DNA of 64,000 nt from Rufibacter sp. DG15C (lineage in GTDB: Bacteria > Bacteroidota > Bacteroidia > Cytophagales > Hymenobacteraceae): positions 744,001-808,000 of the forward strand of contig NZ_CP010776.1 in assembly GCF_001577755.1 (NCBI RefSeq), in the 5' to 3' direction. Shown here piece by piece: positions 1 through 8,632 of this stretch (position 1 is its first letter; every line of letters starts with the position of its first letter). The notes beneath the pieces were generated by a model, which worked only from the letters and a program-made list of their open reading frames with translations, made no database searches and had not been told where the DNA came from. A program made the position numbers and the translations under genes.

Positions 1-539
1 AAGAACGCCAGCGTAAAGGCGGCAAACACCAGCGCAGAGCCCGTCTCATTCTGTAGGATGATGATAATAGGAGGCAAAAGCGCCAATCCCGCCAGTTTGG
101 CTTGGTCACGCCAGTTCTGCTGTCTTAGGTTAATACCGCTCATGAACTTGGAGACCGCCAGGGCCGTGGCAAACTTGGCAAACTCGGCGGGCTGCAGCCT
201 GACAGAATCCGTAATCACTAGCCAGGACCTGGACCCTTTAATCTCTGAGGCAAAGGCCAAGGTGCCCAGCAACAGCAGAATAAAGAACCAGTAGATCACG
301 TACGCCAAGGAATCATACGCCTTGTAGTCAATGGCAAAGAGCATGACAATGATTACCACTGATGTCCCAATCCAAGCCAATTGTTTTCCTGAGTTCAGGG
401 AAAAGTCAAAGATGTTGGTTACATTCTCAGGGTTGTACACGGCGGCGTAAATATTCATCCAACCCAAAAGCACCATTAAGCCATAGAGGCCAATGGTAAT
501 CCAGTCAACGTTTTTGGTGAGGTTATAAGAGGACCGCAT
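1..539 (-). CDS. rodA: RodA, SEDS peptidoglycan polymerase (partial)
   Basis: Only the first 179 codons lie in the window; the C-terminus runs off the left edge. RodA is an inner-membrane SEDS glycosyltransferase that polymerises lipid II for lateral wall growth together with a class B PBP. The visible part starts at an ATG, has several hydrophobic membrane segments, and carries the family motifs KGSRSWL, QPAEFAKF and QNETGSALVF in the usual order. It starts two bases after the stop of the PBP2 gene, so it is the last visible gene of an mreBCD-mrdAB run and is probably translationally linked to it. Confidence 0.93.
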   Translation of the reverse strand, partial: MRSSYNLTKNVDWITIGLYGLMVLLGWMNIYAAVYNPENVTNIFDFSLNSGKQLAWIGTSVVIIVMLFAIDYKAYDSLAYVIYWFFILLLLGTLAFASEIKGSRSWLVITDSVRLQPAEFAKFATALAVSKFMSGINLRQQNWRDQAKLAGLALLPPIIIILQNETGSALVFAAFTLAF

Positions 540-541
540 GC

Positions 542-2374
542 TTAATCAATTTTGTAGAAACCGCCGTCAATCAACCACTCCTCCCAACGCTTGCGCGGAG
601 CGGTCTTGATGGAGTCTGTGAGATATTTTTCCACCATGAGGCTGGCCATGGGCGCGGCGGCAACACCCCCGCCCCCGGCATTCTCCACGTACACGGCAAT
701 GGCAATCTTGGGATTTTCCTTAGGCGCGAAGGCAATGAACACGGAGTGGTCCTTGCCGTGCGGGTTCTGCACGGTGCCGGTTTTTCCGCAGAGGATCACA
801 CCTATGTGGCTGAGCTTGGCAAACTGGGCCGTACCCGCGTTCACCACGCGCTCCATGCCGTCAATCACCGGGTAGAAATGCTTAGGGGCAACACTGGTAT
901 GGTGCTTCACCGAGTATTCTGGCAGCGGCTTACCTTTTTCCCCTACAGACCTAATCAGGTGAGGCGTATAGTAATAGCCCTTGTTGGCAATGATGGCGGC
1001 AAAGTTGGCCATCTGCAACGGCGTTACCCCCGTCTCCCCCTGCCCGATGGCAATGGAATAAATAGTCGGGAATTTCCAGCCTTTGGGACCGTAGATTTTG
1101 TCATAGAACTTACTGCCCGGCATCAAACCCTTTTTCTCCTGCGGAAAGTCAATTCCCAGCTGTGAGGCAAACCCAAATGAGGTGATATGCTCCCGCCAGG
1201 CATCCAAGCCTAGCTTTGCATCCTGGTACACGTTGGTAGAGCGTCCTTTGCTTACCACCGACCGGAACACCTGATAAAAATAAGGGTTACAGGACTGCTC
1301 AATGGCAATACCCAGATTGGCCGGATACGCATGGCTATGCGAACACCGCACCAATGACTGGTTACAAGGATAACCGGTATCAGCGGTAAGCGTTCCCTCC
1401 TGCATGGCTATCAAGGCCTGGGCCAGTTTAAAGATAGAGCCCGGCGGGTAGGTGGCCATGGTAGGCCGATTGAAGAGCGGTTTGATGGGATCCCGCAGCA
1501 ACTTCATGTAATTGTTGCCCAGCTCCTTGCCCGTCAGCAAGGAAGGGTCATAGTACGGCGCCGAAATCATGGACAGGATCTCGCCGGTCTGCGGTTCAAT
1601 GGCCACAATACTGCCCACCTTGCCCGCCATCAGCTTCTCGCCGTACTTCTGCAGTTCCAGGTCAATGGTGGTGATAAGGTTCTGGCCGGCAATAGAGAGC
1701 GTGTCATACTCGCCGTTCTTAAAAGAGCCTTTCTCAATACCCCGCACGTTCACCATGGTGTATTTCACCCCACGCCGGCCCATGAGGTATTTCTCGTACT
1801 CCTTCTCCAGACCACTCACACCCAGATAGTCACCCGGCATATAGCCTTTGTAAGAAGAATCCTCTAATTGTCTCGGACTGATTTCACCAATATACCCCAA
1901 GGCATGAGACAAGCTCTGGTGCGGATAGCCGCGCACGGTACGCGCACTAATGTAGAACCCCGGAAAGTCAACTAGGTTGTCCTGGATGTGGGCAAACTCC
2001 TCATTGGTAAGGCGCTGTAAAAACGGGGAAGATTTGACGTAAGAATAGGCCTTGGCGGCTTTGATTTTCTCGCGGTACTCTGGCAGCGTGATGCCCATCA
2101 CCTGGCAGAACTTGAGCGTGTCAATGGCTTTGGCCTCTTTGGGCACCACCATCAAGTCATAGACCGGTTTGTTTTCTACCAGCAACTTGCCCTCACGGTC
2201 ATACATGAGTCCCCTGAACGGGTATTGCACCACGCGGCGCATGGCATTGTTTTCAGCAGCCGTTTTGTAGCTGTTGTCTAAAACCTGTATGTAAAAAAGT
2301 TTGATGAGATAAACCGCCCCAATAGCCAGGAAAATGGCTTGGATCACGTATTTGCGGCCTTCTAAGTACTTCAT
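542..2374 (-). CDS. mrdA: Penicillin-binding protein 2 (peptidoglycan transpeptidase)
   Basis: This 610-residue class B PBP cross-links peptidoglycan during cell elongation and partners with RodA. It has an N-terminal membrane anchor (about residues 10-30), a dimerisation domain, and a C-terminal transpeptidase domain. The catalytic motifs are all present: SIFK with the acylated serine at S313, SCN at 361-363 and KTGT from K531. The length is normal for the family. The start ATG overlaps the mreD stop by 4 bp, which indicates translational coupling. Nothing looks broken. Confidence 0.95.
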   Translation of the reverse strand: MKYLEGRKYVIQAIFLAIGAVYLIKLFYIQVLDNSYKTAAENNAMRRVVQYPFRGLMYDREGKLLVENKPVYDLMVVPKEAKAIDTLKFCQVMGITLPEYREKIKAAKAYSYVKSSPFLQRLTNEEFAHIQDNLVDFPGFYISARTVRGYPHQSLSHALGYIGEISPRQLEDSSYKGYMPGDYLGVSGLEKEYEKYLMGRRGVKYTMVNVRGIEKGSFKNGEYDTLSIAGQNLITTIDLELQKYGEKLMAGKVGSIVAIEPQTGEILSMISAPYYDPSLLTGKELGNNYMKLLRDPIKPLFNRPTMATYPPGSIFKLAQALIAMQEGTLTADTGYPCNQSLVRCSHSHAYPANLGIAIEQSCNPYFYQVFRSVVSKGRSTNVYQDAKLGLDAWREHITSFGFASQLGIDFPQEKKGLMPGSKFYDKIYGPKGWKFPTIYSIAIGQGETGVTPLQMANFAAIIANKGYYYTPHLIRSVGEKGKPLPEYSVKHHTSVAPKHFYPVIDGMERVVNAGTAQFAKLSHIGVILCGKTGTVQNPHGKDHSVFIAFAPKENPKIAIAVYVENAGGGGVAAAPMASLMVEKYLTDSIKTAPRKRWEEWLIDGGFYKID

Positions 2375-2895
2375 CTGAAACCCCTAACCCTCCTTGCGAA
2401 AAATAGCATCTGAAAAATAACCAACACCGCTCCTGTGAAAAAAGTGCTGGCAATGATCTTAGCCAATGTAAATCCTATGAGTTTGAAGCCGTTCAGCTCT
2501 AAAAAGAACAAGGTAAAGTGATGGACCAACAGAAGCACAATGCCATAGGTGAGGAACCAGCGCCAGCCCATAGAGGTGAGAGTGGCATTGTCTGAGGTCT
2601 CATACCCGTCTCTGGGCGTCAAGAGCTTGAGCATGAACGGACGAAGATAGCCCACCAGCACCGTGGCCGCGGCATGTACGCCGGCCGTGTCATAGAACAA
2701 GTCTACGGTGAGGCCCGTGAAAAACGCTAAAACTAACAGTAAGACCTTGTCTATCTCAATGGGCAGGAACAAGATAAACCCGATGTAGACAAAGCAGAAC
2801 CCAGTATCAAAGAGCACCAGGTTGCGCATAAGCAAAATTTGCAGAGCCATGAGCACCACAAACTGAATCAAATTGACAAACCTGAAACTACTCAT
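2371..2895 (-). CDS. mreD: Rod shape-determining protein MreD
   Basis: A 174-residue, very hydrophobic protein with about five predicted membrane segments, as expected for MreD, the inner-membrane partner of MreC in the elongasome. Sequence similarity within this family is low, so the call leans on size, hydrophobicity and position between mreC (8 bp overlap) and the PBP2 gene (4 bp overlap). The segment VDLFYDTAGVHAAATVLVGYLRP resembles the better conserved MreD region (quoted here in part: DLFYDTAGVHAAA). Confidence 0.88.
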   Translation of the reverse strand: MSSFRFVNLIQFVVLMALQILLMRNLVLFDTGFCFVYIGFILFLPIEIDKVLLLVLAFFTGLTVDLFYDTAGVHAAATVLVGYLRPFMLKLLTPRDGYETSDNATLTSMGWRWFLTYGIVLLLVHHFTLFFLELNGFKLIGFTLAKIIASTFFTGAVLVIFQMLFFARRVRGFR

Positions 2896-3754
2896 CTTCT
2901 GCCTTTATGCCTGATTGAACTTGCAATGTATCCAGCTCGGCCTGGCCTTTGTTCTCCACCACGTACACGTAGGATAGCTTCTCAAAGTCAACGCCCAACT
3001 TCACCCTGATGGTATAAAAACTCTTGTCCAATTCTTTCATCACGCTTACCACGCGGCCAATGGTGATGCCCTGCGGATAAATGGCATTGAACCCAGACGT
3101 CACCACGGTATCGCCTTTGAACACCTTCTCACTCAACGGGATGTAATGCAACGTGGCAAACTCAGGATTGCCCGTGTCCCACTTGATACTGCCAAAGCTT
3201 TTGTTGCGCTTGAGCTTCACCGAGATAAGGGTTTGGGAATGCAGCAAGGAGGTGACCGTGGCGTAGTGCTTGGAAACCGCCTTCACGCGTCCCACCACGC
3301 CGCTGGACGTCAAAACGCCCATCCCGGCTCTCACGCCTGCATCTGACCCAATATTGAGCGTGAGGTAGTTGTTGAGCCTGCGCACCGAGTTGTTGATGAC
3401 CCGGGCCGGCCTAAACGTGTACAGCGCCGCCGCCACAGAGTCTGCCGCCGCAAACGTAGAATCCCTGACAGTCTCAATGCTGTCATTGAGCTGTAACTCC
3501 TGTTTTTGCGTGAGTTGCGCGCGCAAAAGGGCATTCTCAGCCGCTAGCGTCTGGTTCTGTTCCCGTAACTGGAAATACTCCGTCACCTCGCTCTGAAACT
3601 CCAGCACCTTGCCAACATAGTAGTTAGAGGACTGGTAGAACGCGGCATTGTGGTAGGTGTTGCTCCGGTAAAGCAGGTACAAAGACAGTACCTCAAACAA
3701 GACAAACACCAGAAACGCCCGTATCCGGAAGATAAACTGAAAAAGTTTCCGCAT
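2888..3754 (-). CDS. mreC: Rod shape-determining protein MreC
   Basis: A 288-residue bitopic membrane protein: one N-terminal membrane helix (about residues 10-28), a coiled coil (about 55-90, with LREQNQTLAAENALLRAQL), then the paired beta-barrel domain, with the family pattern of GMGVLTSSGVVGRV and GDTVVTSGFNAIYPQG. MreC links cytoplasmic MreB to the periplasmic PBPs. It lies 12 bp after mreB and overlaps mreD by 8 bp. Confidence 0.93.
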   Translation of the reverse strand: MRKLFQFIFRIRAFLVFVLFEVLSLYLLYRSNTYHNAAFYQSSNYYVGKVLEFQSEVTEYFQLREQNQTLAAENALLRAQLTQKQELQLNDSIETVRDSTFAAADSVAAALYTFRPARVINNSVRRLNNYLTLNIGSDAGVRAGMGVLTSSGVVGRVKAVSKHYATVTSLLHSQTLISVKLKRNKSFGSIKWDTGNPEFATLHYIPLSEKVFKGDTVVTSGFNAIYPQGITIGRVVSVMKELDKSFYTIRVKLGVDFEKLSYVYVVENKGQAELDTLQVQSGIKAEDE

Positions 3755-3766
3755 GGGCGCGTGTTC

Positions 3767-4795
3767 TTAGCTTAGCAGGACGCTACGGAAACCTTCAATA
3801 TTTTTAACGGCCGCCCCGGTTCCACGCACCACGGCGCGCAACGGATCCTCGGCAATATGGATTGGCAGTTTGGTTTTGCTGGCCAGACGCTTATCCAATC
3901 CACGCAACAAGGCACCGCCGCCAGTCAGGTGAATACCGTTGTCGTAGATATCGGCAGACAGTTCTGGTGGGGCAATCTCCAGGGCCTTCAACACCGCTTC
4001 TTCAATCTTAGAAACAGATTTGTCCAACGCGATAGCAATCTCTTGGTAGGTTACTTTGATTACTTTAGGAATACCGGTCATTAAGTCTCTACCGCGTATC
4101 TCAAAGTCAGCTGGTGGGTTTTCTAGGTCGGTTAACGCGGCGCCCACTTCAATCTTGATTTTCTCTGCAGAACGCTCACCAATCAACAGGTTGTGCTGGC
4201 GGCGCATATGGTCCAAAATGTCTTTGTTGAACACGTCACCTGCTACGCGGATAGACTGCTCGCAGACAATACCGGAAAGCGCAATCACGGCAATCTCTGT
4301 AGTACCGCCTCCTACGTCTACAATCATGGTTCCAATGGGCTGCTCTACGTCAATGCCAATCCCTATGGCGGCAGCCATAGGTTCCTGAATCATCCAAACC
4401 TCACGGGCATCGGCGTGCTCACAAGAATCTTTTACCGCGCGTTTCTCCACCTCAGTAATGCCAGAAGGGATACACACCACCATGCGGTAAGACGGCTGAA
4501 AAATGCGTTTTTTGCCTTTGTCAATCATCTTGATCATCCCGCGGATCATCTGCTCTGCTGCGGTAAAGTCAGCGATTACGCCGTCTTTCAACGGACGGAT
4601 GGTCTTGATGTTTTCGTGGGTCTTTTCGTGCATCTGCATTGCCTCACGGCCCACGGCAATCATCTTGTTGGTAGTGCGGTCCATGGCAATGATGGAAGGC
4701 TCGTCTACTACTATTTTATCGTTATGGATGATGAGGGTGTTGGCGGTCCCCAAATCAATCGCTATATCGGCGGTGAAAAAATTAAATAATCCCAT
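3767..4795 (-). CDS. mreB: Actin-like cell shape protein MreB
   Basis: A 342-residue actin-fold ATPase that forms membrane-associated filaments directing elongation. Nucleotide-binding motifs are clear: DIAIDLGTANTLI at the N-terminus, DVGGGTTEIAVI in the middle and LTGGGALLRGL near the C-terminus. The length is normal. It is the first gene of the mre-mrd run and is preceded by a good Bacteroidota promoter at 4869-4900. Confidence 0.97.
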   Translation of the reverse strand: MGLFNFFTADIAIDLGTANTLIIHNDKIVVDEPSIIAMDRTTNKMIAVGREAMQMHEKTHENIKTIRPLKDGVIADFTAAEQMIRGMIKMIDKGKKRIFQPSYRMVVCIPSGITEVEKRAVKDSCEHADAREVWMIQEPMAAAIGIGIDVEQPIGTMIVDVGGGTTEIAVIALSGIVCEQSIRVAGDVFNKDILDHMRRQHNLLIGERSAEKIKIEVGAALTDLENPPADFEIRGRDLMTGIPKVIKVTYQEIAIALDKSVSKIEEAVLKALEIAPPELSADIYDNGIHLTGGGALLRGLDKRLASKTKLPIHIAEDPLRAVVRGTGAAVKNIEGFRSVLLS

Positions 4796-4868
4796 TCGTT
4801 GTCGTTTTGTGTCTCTAGCAGAAACACTATATATGTAGAATATTTTCTTTACAAGGTACTACTTCGCG

Positions 4869-4900
4869 CAAAATTACGTAATTCTGTCATATTATTTCAA
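4869..4900 (-). promoter_or_regulatory. Bacteroidota-type promoter for the mreB operon
   Basis: On the minus strand TTG (4898-4900) is followed after 21 bases by TAATTTTG (4869-4876), matching the TTTG/TAnnTTTG consensus of Bacteroidota housekeeping promoters. It leaves a leader of about 65 nt before mreB. Confidence 0.6.
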
Positions 4901-4919
4901 TCTCATTTCAAAGGCTTTT

Positions 4920-4956
4920 GTTTTTGGCTTATTTTCTGGAAACCAGCCTAAAAACG
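4920..4956. repeat. Dispersed 38-bp palindrome, copy 1
   Basis: Arms GTTTTTGGCT and AGCCTAAAAACG around TTTTCTGGAAA. It lies upstream of the mreB promoter, between mreB and the next gene's terminator. Confidence 0.85.
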
Positions 4957-5009
4957 ACGCTTTTCAAGGTTTTATTCTGAAGGATTAAAGGAGATGACCT
5001 CGTTTTTTT

Positions 5010-5054
5010 ACTAAAACAAAAAAGCCTCTTATACAGAGGCTTTTTTGTTTTAGT
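5010..5054. terminator. Strong bidirectional terminator hairpin
   Basis: A perfect 20-bp stem (5010-5029 with 5035-5054) and a 5-nt loop, with A-rich 5' and T-rich 3' arms, 33 bp past the stop of the 131-residue minus-strand gene. Confidence 0.85.
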
Positions 5055-5087
5055 AATTTTAGGATAGCGGACGTGTCTTTTCTGGGC

Positions 5088-5483
5088 TTAGTTACGCTCA
5101 GACTTGGTTCGGGCAGTGGCTGCTTTTTTGGCTTGCTTGTCAGCGTTCTCACGGGTTCTCTGAGCTTTCTCCTCAGTGCGCACCGCCTGTTTGGCTTGCT
5201 TGGCGGCATCATTGGCTTCCTCGTCAATTCTATCCGCTTCTTTGGCGCGGGCCTTGGCTTCCTTGAAGAGCGCTTGCTGTTCTTTGGCCAAAGACTTGGT
5301 CTGCGCCGCAGATTTCTTGGTATCGGCTTTCAGGGCTTCGGCGTCCTGAAGACGTTGCTTGTCCTGTTGTTCTTTTGCCTTTTGTTCCATCTCTTGCTTG
5401 TTGGTTTCCTGGGCAATGGCATTGGTAGATAATAGTGTTGCACCCCCTAACAAGAAAGCGAAAACAATGGCTTTATTTTTCAT
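5088..5483 (-). CDS. Secreted Ala/Lys/Glu/Gln-rich coiled-coil protein
   Basis: A 131-residue protein of unrecognised family. Residues 1-24 form a signal peptide ending in NAIAQ, and nearly all of the rest (about 25-131) is a highly charged helical region rich in A, K, E and Q, with no Cys and no Trp, so it is probably an extended periplasmic coiled coil. It is monocistronic: a strong terminator follows, and mreB downstream has its own promoter. A wall or envelope role would be a guess from position only. Confidence 0.75.
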   Translation of the reverse strand: MKNKAIVFAFLLGGATLLSTNAIAQETNKQEMEQKAKEQQDKQRLQDAEALKADTKKSAAQTKSLAKEQQALFKEAKARAKEADRIDEEANDAAKQAKQAVRTEEKAQRTRENADKQAKKAATARTKSERN

Positions 5484-5580
5484 TATATTTTATTGATTTA
5501 CAGTTTATTATCTATACGCAACAAAGCCCTTTCGAACTGGAATTAGAGATTTTATATATTCTAGAAGCGCTATAAAATAA

Positions 5581-5630
5581 TTGCTGCGTTTTTGGCCCGT
5601 TTTCCAGAAAGTAAGCCAAAAACGCAGCAA
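5581..5630. repeat. Dispersed palindrome, copy 2, with extended arms
   Basis: The core is flanked by TTGCTG on the left and CAGCAA on the right, so complementarity extends 6 bp beyond the core. It lies between the 131-residue gene and the purH terminator. Confidence 0.88.
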
Positions 5631-5639
5631 CCTACTTTT

Positions 5640-5689
5640 ACCAAACAAAACGGCCAGTTATGCATGCATAACTGGCCGTTTTGTTTGGT
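5640..5689. terminator. Perfect 50-bp palindromic terminator after purH
   Basis: The two 25-base halves (5640-5664 and 5665-5689) are exact reverse complements, with A-rich left and T-rich right ends, 16 bp past the purH stop (minus strand). Confidence 0.85.
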
Positions 5690-5705
5690 TGATAATAATT
5701 TGATT

Positions 5706-7235
5706 CTAGTGCTTGAAGTGACGTACGCCGGTCATGACCATGGCCATGCTGCGCTCATTACAAGCATCAATGGAGTCTTGGTCTTTAATAGAACCACCCG
5801 GCTGCACCACGGCGGTAATACCCGCTTCTGACGCAATGGTCACGCAGTCTGGGAACGGGAAGAACGCGTCTGAGGCCATCACCGCGCCCTGCAAATCAAA
5901 CCCGAAGCTTCTGGCTTTCTCAATAGCTTGGCGCAGAGCATCTACCCGTGACGTTTGCCCCACGCCGCTGGACAACAACTGGTTGCCTTTGGCCAGCACA
6001 ATGGTATTGGACTTGGTGTGTTTACAGACCTTCAAGGCGAATTCCAGTCCTTCTACTTCTTCCTGAGATGGTGCGCGGTTGGTGGCGGTTTTAAAGTCTT
6101 TGGCAGTTTCGGTGGCTAAGTCTTTATCCTGCTCAATCACGCCGTTCAATAATGTCTTGAACAGTTTGGTGGGAAGTTGCACCGGCTTCTGTCTTAGCAA
6201 GATGCGGTTCTTCTTAGAGGAAAGCAACTCCAACGCGTCCTGGTCAAAGGCTGGGGCAATCAAGACCTCAAAGAAGAGCTTGTTCAGTTCCTGAGCCGTG
6301 GCCAGGTCAATGGTCTTATTGGCAATAATCACCCCGCCAAACGCTGACACCGGGTCACAGGCCAGGGCGTTCAAATACGCCTGGCGGATGGTTTCGGCTA
6401 CGGCCACGCCGCAGGCATTGGTGTGCTTCAAGATGGCCACCGCAGGCTGGTCAGCGAACTCGGCCATCAACAGCACGGCGGCGTCAACGTCTACCAGGTT
6501 GTTATAAGAAAGCTCCTTGCCGTTGAGCTTGTCAAACAGTTGGTCCAGGTTGCCATAGAACGTACCGGCTTGGTGTGGATTCTCACCATAACGCAAGGCT
6601 TGGCTGGTGCGCTCACTTTGCTTAAAGGCTGGGGCTAATTCCTGCCCTTGGCTTAGGTGCTGGAAGATGTGGGTGTCATAATGTGAAGACACGTCAAACG
6701 CCCTGGCAGCGAAACGCTTTCTATCTGTCAAATCTGTGCTACCGTTCTTGGCCTGCAACAGCTCTACCACCTCACCGTACTGCTCGCGGTTAGAGACAAT
6801 GAGCACGTCTTGGAAGTTTTTGGCCGCCGCTCTAATCAAGGAAATGCCGCCTATGTCAATCTTCTCAATGATGTCTTCCTCTGCCGCACCAGAGGCCACG
6901 GTTTCTTCAAACGGGTATAAGTCCACAATCACCAGGTCCAAAGCCGGAATCTGGAAGTGGCGCAACTCCTGTTGGTCCTGCTCATGCCCGCGGCGGTGCA
7001 GAATCCCCCCGAAGATTTTTGGGTGCAAAGTCTTCACTCTTCCGCCGAAGATGGACGGATAATCGGTTACGTTTTCTACCGGCACTACCTCTACGCCTAG
7101 CTTCTCCAAAAAGTCTTGGGTGCCACCCGTAGAATAAAATGTCACGCCTTGTTTCTGCAACTCGCGCACCAGTGGCTCCAGGCCGTCTTTGTAGTACACA
7201 GAGATTAAAGCAGATTTGATTTTAACGGTATTCAT
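5706..7235 (-). CDS. purH: Bifunctional AICAR transformylase/IMP cyclohydrolase PurH
   Basis: A 509-residue cytoplasmic enzyme for the last two steps of IMP synthesis: formylation of AICAR with 10-formyl-THF, then ring closure. The N-terminal cyclohydrolase (MGS-like) domain shows STGGTQDFLEKLGVEV and GGRVKTLHPKIFGG. The transformylase domain shows RYGENPHQ and the catalytic KHTNACGVA motif. It is full length. purN, another folate-dependent purine enzyme, lies 219 bp upstream on the same strand; nothing else is recognised in that gap. Confidence 0.97.
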   Translation of the reverse strand: MNTVKIKSALISVYYKDGLEPLVRELQKQGVTFYSTGGTQDFLEKLGVEVVPVENVTDYPSIFGGRVKTLHPKIFGGILHRRGHEQDQQELRHFQIPALDLVIVDLYPFEETVASGAAEEDIIEKIDIGGISLIRAAAKNFQDVLIVSNREQYGEVVELLQAKNGSTDLTDRKRFAARAFDVSSHYDTHIFQHLSQGQELAPAFKQSERTSQALRYGENPHQAGTFYGNLDQLFDKLNGKELSYNNLVDVDAAVLLMAEFADQPAVAILKHTNACGVAVAETIRQAYLNALACDPVSAFGGVIIANKTIDLATAQELNKLFFEVLIAPAFDQDALELLSSKKNRILLRQKPVQLPTKLFKTLLNGVIEQDKDLATETAKDFKTATNRAPSQEEVEGLEFALKVCKHTKSNTIVLAKGNQLLSSGVGQTSRVDALRQAIEKARSFGFDLQGAVMASDAFFPFPDCVTIASEAGITAVVQPGGSIKDQDSIDACNERSMAMVMTGVRHFKH

Positions 7236-7454
7236 ATAAGTTGGGAATGATTGGGTTCAATGAGAAAATTCAAGGCCATACGCTTTAGGACATACGTAGC
7301 CCTCCCAAAATCCAGATGTAGCTGGCTCTGGGAATGCAAACAAGTGTGCCCACTGCAGGTAGCAGGACCTTTAATAAGAAAGCACAAAAAGTTAGAGGCC
7401 AGATGAAGGGAGCAAAACACAGAGGGCTGGAGTAGTCGCTTCATCTTTGGCAGG

Positions 7455-8054
7455 TTAGGCTCTGGGGGTCTGTTTGTCTTGGGTGAGCAACTCCTCAACC
7501 ACGCGCGGCAGGTGTTGGTGCTCCAGGGAAAGCACGCGCGCCGCCAGGGTCTCGCAGGTATCATCTGCGCGGACGGGGCAGGTCTCTTGAAAGATGGGCG
7601 CACCCTCGTCATAGTGCTCATTCACATAATGAATGGTAATCCCGGTCTCTCCTTCGGCCGCATCCAACACCGCTTGGTGTACGTGCTCGCCATGCATGCC
7701 TTTGCCGCCAAACTTAGGCAGCAGCGCCGGATGGATGTTAATGATTCTGTTGTGGAAGGCCTTCACAAACTCGGCGGGCAGCAGCCATAAAAATCCGGCC
7801 AGTACAATCAAATCTGGATGATAGGCTTGCACCTGTTGAGCCACGGTTCCGTCTTTTAGAGAAGCCCGGTCAAAGACCACAGTGGGGACGTTGAAGTTTT
7901 CGGCCCGCTGCAGGGCAAACGCGTTGGCGTTGTTGGAGAAGAGCGCCGCCACCTGGATGGTAGGATGGTGCTCGAAGTGCTCCAGCAGGCGCTGGGCATT
8001 GCTCCCAGAGCCGGAAGCGAAAATAACGATGTTCTTTTTAGAAGAAGTACCCAA
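7455..8054 (-). CDS. purN: Phosphoribosylglycinamide formyltransferase PurN
   Basis: A 199-residue GART that transfers formyl from 10-formyl-THF to GAR in purine synthesis. The N-terminal phosphate loop IVIFASGSGSNAQ, the catalytic INIHPALLPKFGGKGMHGEHVH region and TGITIHYVNEHYDEG are present. No ATG precedes the conserved start in frame: an in-frame TGA lies 4 codons upstream, so TTG at 8054 is the likely start. An out-of-frame ATG at 8067 opens a 9-codon ORF overlapping this start. A -7 element lies at 8081-8088. Confidence 0.93.
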   Translation of the reverse strand: MGTSSKKNIVIFASGSGSNAQRLLEHFEHHPTIQVAALFSNNANAFALQRAENFNVPTVVFDRASLKDGTVAQQVQAYHPDLIVLAGFLWLLPAEFVKAFHNRIINIHPALLPKFGGKGMHGEHVHQAVLDAAEGETGITIHYVNEHYDEGAPIFQETCPVRADDTCETLAARVLSLEHQHLPRVVEELLTQDKQTPRA

Positions 8055-8080
8055 AACAGCTGGTCATGCAGATGGAAGAG

Positions 8081-8088
8081 CAAAGATA
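8081..8088 (-). promoter_or_regulatory. -7 promoter element of purN
   Basis: TATCTTTG on the minus strand, 26 bp upstream of the purN TTG start. It abuts palindrome copy 3, so the -33 region lies inside the repeat, where only a weak CTG match is found. Confidence 0.5.
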
Positions 8089-8089
8089 G

Positions 8090-8127
8090 CGTTTTTGGCC
8101 TCTTTTCCAGAAAACAGGCTAAAAACG
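8090..8127. repeat. Dispersed palindrome, copy 3
   Basis: CGTTTTTGGCC and GGCTAAAAACG arms with the CCAG-type centre (TTTTCCAGAAAA). This copy is in a promoter region rather than after a stop codon. Confidence 0.85.
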
Positions 8128-8188
8128 ATGGATTTGTTTTCTCGCTGTGATTGGGCCGTCAATGAAGTCTATAGTTCTTTACTACCGA

Positions 8189-8495
8189 CGTGCACGGCTT
8201 TGGCTGTTCCTGAGAAGGCTCTTTCTTCCGGTGCCCTTATGCCCTTTCCTTCGCCTTCACCGCTAAGCGCTCACGGCCGCGGGGCCCCGTCTTCCCGCCT
8301 CGCACTGTACCAGCTTGCCTCTTTTGCATATTTACTTCCTTGAATTAGCTGACCGGTATCGCTTTCTAGTGACCGCTGTTCTGTCAGAGGCGGCAACCTG
8401 CTTAGGCGACTCGCCGGAAAGACTGGATCAGGTGCCTGTAGTAGAGGCCTTTGCCAAACGGAGACTCCCCCCTTGAGGGAGCGAAGGGGGGTGTT
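8189..8495. repeat. Long dispersed non-coding repeat, copy A
   Basis: About 270 bp aligns with 23806-24081. The 145-bp part from GGGGCCCCGTCTTCCC to GCCGGAAAGACTGGA (8281-8427) is almost identical between the copies. It ends in a hairpin of the CCCCCTT/AAGGGGG type (about 8466-8492). Frames through it are open only by chance and differ between the copies. Its GTGCACG...TTGGCT part also matches diverged copy C. Confidence 0.8.
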
Positions 8496-8536
8496 AATAT
8501 CAGGAGATGAATTAGCAATCAACAATTAATAATTGC

Positions 8537-8563
8537 TTCGTTTTTAGGCTATTTTCCTAACCT
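8537..8563. repeat. Half copy of the dispersed palindrome
   Basis: Only the left half (CGTTTTTAGGCTATTTTCC) is present, 26 bp before a complete copy; it looks truncated. Confidence 0.5.
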
Positions 8564-8588
8564 TCTTCCTCAGAGAGAAGAGACTGCT

Positions 8589-8626
8589 CGTTTTTGGCCT
8601 CTTTTCCAGAAAACAGGTCAAAAACG
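8589..8626. repeat. Dispersed palindrome, copy 4
   Basis: Complete copy with the CCAG centre, 6 bp past the stop of the DUF4130 gene (minus strand). Confidence 0.87.
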
Positions 8627-8632
8627 AAGGGA

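Noticed and set aside
7232-7621. 129-codon minus-strand frame between purH and purN
   Set aside because: Its first half lies inside purN in another frame and the rest is low-complexity; no signal or domain.
8271-8525. Protein-coding gene inside copy A of the long repeat
   Set aside because: Frames are not preserved in copy B, no domain is recognisable, and the same base composition recurs in non-coding pieces C and D.
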